Under the pieces are notes generated by a model, which worked only from the letters and a program-made list of their open reading frames with translations, was not told the DNA's origin and ran no database searches. Below, piece after piece: positions 60,552 to 64,000 of a stretch of DNA of 64,000 nucleotides. Source of the stretch: Bacteroidota bacterium. Lineage in GTDB: Bacteria; Bacteroidota; Bacteroidia; B-17B0; Aurantibacillaceae. The DNA is taken from contig JAIUNM010000004.1 in the NCBI GenBank assembly GCA_020162035.1, forward strand, positions 62,001 to 126,000, given 5' to 3'. The position numbers were made by a program, and so were the translations under genes. The stretch's first letter is position 1. Each line of letters begins with the position of its first letter.

Positions 60552-61750
60552 ACTGTATTAACCGCGTGTAAAACAGCATTTACAATGGTATTAATTTGTA
60601 TTTCAGTTAAATTGTAAAACACAGGCAATGTAATTTCTCTACTAAAATTATTATATGTTGTAGGATAATTAGAAATTTTATATCCTAAATTTTTATAAAA
60701 ACTCATACAAGGCACAGGAATAAAATGTACATTAACACTAACATCTTTATCAAAAATCAATTGCATTATTTTATCTCTTTGTTCTTCGGTTATATTTTTA
60801 ATTCTAAGTGGATATAAATGGTAACAACTTTCTTTTGTTTCATTATTTAAAATTGGCAATTCAAATCTTTCATCATTACCAAGAAGTTTATTGTAAGAGT
60901 TAACAATATGTTTTCGTTTAACTAAAGTGTCATTATCATATCTTTCTAATTCAATTAAACCAATTGCAGCACACAAATCTGTCATATTACATTTATAACC
61001 AGCTTCAATTATATCATATTTCCAATTTCCTTTTTGTGTTTTAGCAAGTGCATCTTTGTTTTGACCATGCAATGTTTTAATACATAAATAGTTGTAAATT
61101 TCTTCATTATTAAATGGCTCGGGTAAATTTAATGCAATTGCTCCCCCTTCTGCTGTTGTTAAATTTTTAACTGCATGAAAAGAAAAAACACTTACATCAG
61201 TTAAAGTACCAGCTTTTTTATTTTTATAGGTTGCACCAAATGAATGGGCAGAATCGCTTAACACTAAAATTCGATTAAGTGTTTTTTGAACATTGGTTAC
61301 TGCGTTAAATTTGGATTTATATTTTTCAACTAAAGTATTAATTTCGTTGTAATCGCAAGGCATTCCTGCAAAATCTACAGGCATTATTACTTTTGTTTTG
61401 TTAGTAATTGCGCGCTCTATTGCGTTAACGTTAATATTAAAATCAAATGAGTTAACATCAACAAATACTGGCGTTGCACCACAATGAATTATAACATTAG
61501 CAGTTGCGCTATATGTGTAAGCTGGTAAAATTACTTCATCGCCTTCGGTTACGCCAAACCATCGTAAAATTATTTCTAAACCAGCAGTTGCTGAGTTTAA
61601 ACATAACGTAGCTTTGTTGCCACAATATTCTGTAATTTTTTTTTCAAATAATTTAGTTCGCGGCCCTGTAGTTATCCATCCACTTTTTAAAGCTGCAACA
61701 ACTTCATTACAAATTTTATCGTCAATTCTTGGGGGTGAAAAAGGTATCAT
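60545..61750 (-). CDS. DegT/DnrJ/EryC1 family aminotransferase
   Basis: 401 residues. PLP enzymes of this family transaminate keto-sugars. Marks are MIPFSPPRIDDKICNEVVAALKSGWITTGPRTKLFEKKI, NSATAGLEIILRWFGVTEGDEVILPAYTYSATANVI, FVDVNSFDFNI, the LSDSAHSFGATYKNKKAG region, and VFSFHAVKNLTTAEGGAIAL with the PLP Lys, plus CYHLYPLRI. With the adjacent sugar transferase it would make and attach an amino sugar. Overlaps the Smr gene by four bases. The matching 4,6-dehydratase is absent from the window. Confidence 0.94.
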   Translation of the reverse strand: MIPFSPPRIDDKICNEVVAALKSGWITTGPRTKLFEKKITEYCGNKATLCLNSATAGLEIILRWFGVTEGDEVILPAYTYSATANVIIHCGATPVFVDVNSFDFNINVNAIERAITNKTKVIMPVDFAGMPCDYNEINTLVEKYKSKFNAVTNVQKTLNRILVLSDSAHSFGATYKNKKAGTLTDVSVFSFHAVKNLTTAEGGAIALNLPEPFNNEEIYNYLCIKTLHGQNKDALAKTQKGNWKYDIIEAGYKCNMTDLCAAIGLIELERYDNDTLVKRKHIVNSYNKLLGNDERFELPILNNETKESCYHLYPLRIKNITEEQRDKIMQLIFDKDVSVNVHFIPVPCMSFYKNLGYKISNYPTTYNNFSREITLPVFYNLTEIQINTIVNAVLHAVNTVC

Positions 61751-62739
61751 AATATATTTACTTGTGTGGCACCAAAACCATATTCTTTATGCGAAGCATC
61801 GTGAAAAGTTATGCCTTTTATATGTTTTAATCTGTTTGTAATTTCTGCTTTTAATCGGCCATTTCCTATGCCATGTATAAATATTATTTTTTTAGTATTA
61901 TTTTCAAATGCATTATCCATTGTTTTATCAAATTTTTCAATTTGTATGTTTAACATTTCAAAATTACTTAATCCATTAATATTTTCAACTAATTCTTCAA
62001 TATGTAAATCAACTTCAATTTCTAACGACTTTAAATACTCTTTATTAGATTTAGATACTTTACTTTTAGTTTTAAATTCTTTAATTGCTTCGAGTTTAGC
62101 AATTTCAATTAAACTAAGTTCTTGTACAATTTCTTCTTTAAACATAAAGTCTTCTTTTAATAAAAAAGCATAAACAAAATGTTTAAATTCATCGTGCTTT
62201 ACTTTGTTAGATTTTGCTAAAATTTTTGGTGAAACATTTAACACAACTGAAACTGGAAGCTGAGCTTTATAATGTGAATTTTTATAAAACAAACATTCTA
62301 TTTTATGAAAATTAAATTCTTCAAAATATTTTAGCTTTACATTTTTAAGTGCAATTTTTTGATATGCGCCAACCTCACCGTGTTTTAATGTTTGGAAATA
62401 AGCATCATCTTTAATTGAATAAGTAAATACAACATTAAACGACGATGCATTAAACAAATATATTTTATAATCGCTTATTAATGATTGTAAATCATGGTCA
62501 GGCTCAATAATAAAATAAATTGCATCGTTTAATTGTGCTTCGGTATTAAGTTCAATGTTTTCAGCGTCTTTGTTTAATATTAATTCTGTATGTATAGGAA
62601 CCAATTGTTTTATAAGAAAAGGTATCTCAAATCCATCTTGCATTTCAACATAAACTGACGATTGATCTTTAATTCGAGAAACTACACCCTCCCCTACTTC
62701 ATTTAACAACCTAACTTTATCTCCAATTCTTAACTTCAT
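61747..62739 (-). CDS. DUF2027/Smr domain protein
   Basis: 330 residues. N-terminal DUF2027 part (KLRIGDKVRLLNEVGEGVVSRIKDQSSVYVEMQDGFEIPFLIKQLVPI), a middle segment, and a C-terminal Smr domain (about 245-330) with LDLHIEELVENI-like SLEIEVDLHIEELVENINGL, and KKIIFIHGIGNGRLKAEITNRLKHIKGI (HGxG). Smr domains are endonucleases in MutS2-related contexts, but stand-alone function here is unknown. It overlaps comEC by one base and the aminotransferase by four. Confidence 0.9.
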   Translation of the reverse strand: MKLRIGDKVRLLNEVGEGVVSRIKDQSSVYVEMQDGFEIPFLIKQLVPIHTELILNKDAENIELNTEAQLNDAIYFIIEPDHDLQSLISDYKIYLFNASSFNVVFTYSIKDDAYFQTLKHGEVGAYQKIALKNVKLKYFEEFNFHKIECLFYKNSHYKAQLPVSVVLNVSPKILAKSNKVKHDEFKHFVYAFLLKEDFMFKEEIVQELSLIEIAKLEAIKEFKTKSKVSKSNKEYLKSLEIEVDLHIEELVENINGLSNFEMLNIQIEKFDKTMDNAFENNTKKIIFIHGIGNGRLKAEITNRLKHIKGITFHDASHKEYGFGATQVNIL

Positions 62740-64000
62740 TAAAACTGTTTTAAAAATGCCCCTTGTGTTTTTGTAGAATATAAACTTATGTCAAATTTAC
62801 GACATAATTTTTCAATTTGTAAACTGTTATAAAAGTTTACACTACCATCTATAATAACCTGTTTAATGTTTTTAAATTTATTCAAATTTTGTTCATTTAG
62901 CATAAAATTATTTTGTAGAATTAAAATTGTGATTTTATTATAATCTACAATAGGAATTTTATTTTTTTGAGATAAAACAACTATTTGATCTTTATTTGTT
63001 TTAACATAATTAAATGGTTTTATAGTTGTTTTTGAATAATTAAAAGTAGTTAAATGTGGCTTTATATGATAATTAAATTTATTTGTATCTATTTGATTGT
63101 AACTAACATTATTACCTACTTTAACTAATAAAGTAGATTGATTAGGAATTTGGTACACCGTAATTAAATTTAAACTTTTAGAAAAGTGAACTGAAAATAA
63201 ATTAATTAATTGCCATGAGATTATTAAAAAACTTAAACACACCACTGTAATAAATTTTTTATTTTTAATTAATTCATTTAATAGTATTAAGCAAATTGTT
63301 AAAAATAACATATCATAAAGTTTAAAGTCAATTAAATCTAATATACTATTTCTATCAAACAAGTTAATAAAATAGATTATGCCATTAAGTAAAAACGTAA
63401 TTAAAACTGCAGATATTTTAATGTTTAATAAATAAATTACACATAAAATGAGTAAAATAGAAGTTAAGGGTATAATAACAATATTGCAAACTATAAACCA
63501 TAAAGGAAATTGATGGAAAAAATATAAAGTTATAGGTACAGTTGTTAGTGTTGCAGAAATTGAACTGTAAACATTATTAATTAAATTTTTAAACAGATAA
63601 TTTTTAGGCAAATAAATTGATTGTAGTTTTGGTTGTAAATAAATTAAACCAAACATTGCCCAATAACTTAATTGAAAACCAACATCAAAAAAATAAAATG
63701 GATTAAATGACAATAATATAAATGCCGAAAAACATAAAATGTTTAATTGATTAATACTTCTATTTCTAAAATACAAATTACCAATACCAATTAAATTTAA
63801 CATTAAAACCGCTCTTAATACGGGTGCGCTAAAACCTGTTAATAAGGCAAAAAGCCATAATATTATTATACTTGTAATTAATCTAATTAATTTAAGTTTT
63901 TTATTTACATCTAAAACATTAAAAAAATAAATAACTATTAAATAAATTATACCTGTATGTAAACCACTTACAGAAAGCACATGTAAAGTACCTGTATTAG
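62739..64000 (-). CDS. comEC: ComEC/Rec2 competence protein, 5' part beyond the window
   Basis: About 420 residues are visible; the true start lies beyond 64000, as the frame stays open through NTGTLHVLSVSGLHTGIIYL, the ComEC core motif (VSGLH). About nine hydrophobic helices follow. The C-terminal 130 residues after the last helix are short and lack the HxHxDH of a metallo-beta-lactamase domain, unlike Gram-positive ComEC, which fits Bacteroidota forms. It forms the inner-membrane DNA uptake channel. Not a real GTG start at 63980: that codon is inside the core motif. One-base overlap with the Smr gene. Confidence 0.9.
   Translation of the reverse strand, partial: NTGTLHVLSVSGLHTGIIYLIVIYFFNVLDVNKKLKLIRLITSIIILWLFALLTGFSAPVLRAVLMLNLIGIGNLYFRNRSINQLNILCFSAFILLSFNPFYFFDVGFQLSYWAMFGLIYLQPKLQSIYLPKNYLFKNLINNVYSSISATLTTVPITLYFFHQFPLWFIVCNIVIIPLTSILLILCVIYLLNIKISAVLITFLLNGIIYFINLFDRNSILDLIDFKLYDMLFLTICLILLNELIKNKKFITVVCLSFLIISWQLINLFSVHFSKSLNLITVYQIPNQSTLLVKVGNNVSYNQIDTNKFNYHIKPHLTTFNYSKTTIKPFNYVKTNKDQIVVLSQKNKIPIVDYNKITILILQNNFMLNEQNLNKFKNIKQVIIDGSVNFYNSLQIEKLCRKFDISLYSTKTQGAFLKQF

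Noticed and set aside
1..64000. Search for insertion sequences, integrases, phage genes, toxin-antitoxin pairs or other defence systems
   Set aside because: No transposase, integrase, restriction or toxin motifs were seen; gene content is chromosomal core plus stress and surface genes.

Overview
The window is AT-rich, densely coded bacterial DNA from a member of the Bacteroidota. The evidence is type IX secretion C-terminal domains (T9SS type A on the SGNH protein, gliding-type/type B on a 1712-residue adhesin), a complete MoxR-Bat aerotolerance operon, Smr/DUF2027, DUF2490 and MbnP family proteins, LytTR/LytS-type two-component proteins with sensor propellers, and recurring TAnnTTTG promoter boxes instead of sigma-70 -35/-10 signals. 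Futalosine-pathway menaquinone genes (mqnB, mqnD) argue mildly against a classical Flavobacteriaceae; genus cannot be read from the sequence. Nearly all of the window is chromosomal core. I see no insertion sequence, prophage, CRISPR array or rRNA, one tRNA, and no gene-free stretch longer than 300 bases (the longest, about 280 bases, lies between clpC and gyrA).

Layout. 1-6.4 kb (minus): end-truncated DUF2490 protein, ispF, a small Cys-rich lipoprotein, pgk, hemL, clpC. 6.7-12.8 kb (plus): gyrA, a TPR protein, an LtaS-like membrane sulfatase. 12.9-19.5 kb: superoxide dismutase, transaldolase, wecB-radC, a divergent MFS/TIGR02757 pair, an SGNH hydrolase with sorting domain.

19.6-29.9 kb is the most distinctive region: a probable nitric-oxide / reactive-nitrogen island. 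One minus-strand operon runs from a small membrane protein through group III truncated haemoglobin, a second membrane protein, a methyltransferase, the di-iron repair protein Ric and a [2Fe-2S] ferredoxin to a haemerythrin. An Rrf2 regulator with three cysteines lies upstream of it. A near-identical 20-base inverted repeat occurs in front of both the regulator and the operon and is probably the Rrf2 operator. Beyond that sit a lipoprotein, a haemerythrin paralogue that has lost most metal ligands, a DUF488 protein, and a TolC-HlyD-MFS efflux operon divergent from an AraC regulator.

30-38.7 kb: tRNA-Pro, queD, mqnB-mqnD, dusB, pbpC, yidD, an MbnP-like lipoprotein, a thioredoxin-fold protein that appears to use an ATT start and lacks the redox cysteines, and an RluA-type pseudouridine synthase. 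38.8-48 kb: the giant T9SS adhesin and, convergent to it, a LytTR response regulator with a propeller sensor kinase. 48-51 kb: two tandem related lipoproteins behind a full-consensus promoter, and a bifunctional formimidoyltransferase-cyclodeaminase. 51.8-60 kb: moxR, DUF58, a BatD-like protein, batA, a fused batB-batC, batD and batE, mostly joined by one-base TAATG overlaps. 60-64 kb (minus): comEC (cut by the window end), Smr/DUF2027, a DegT aminotransferase and a sugar transferase in an overlapping string.
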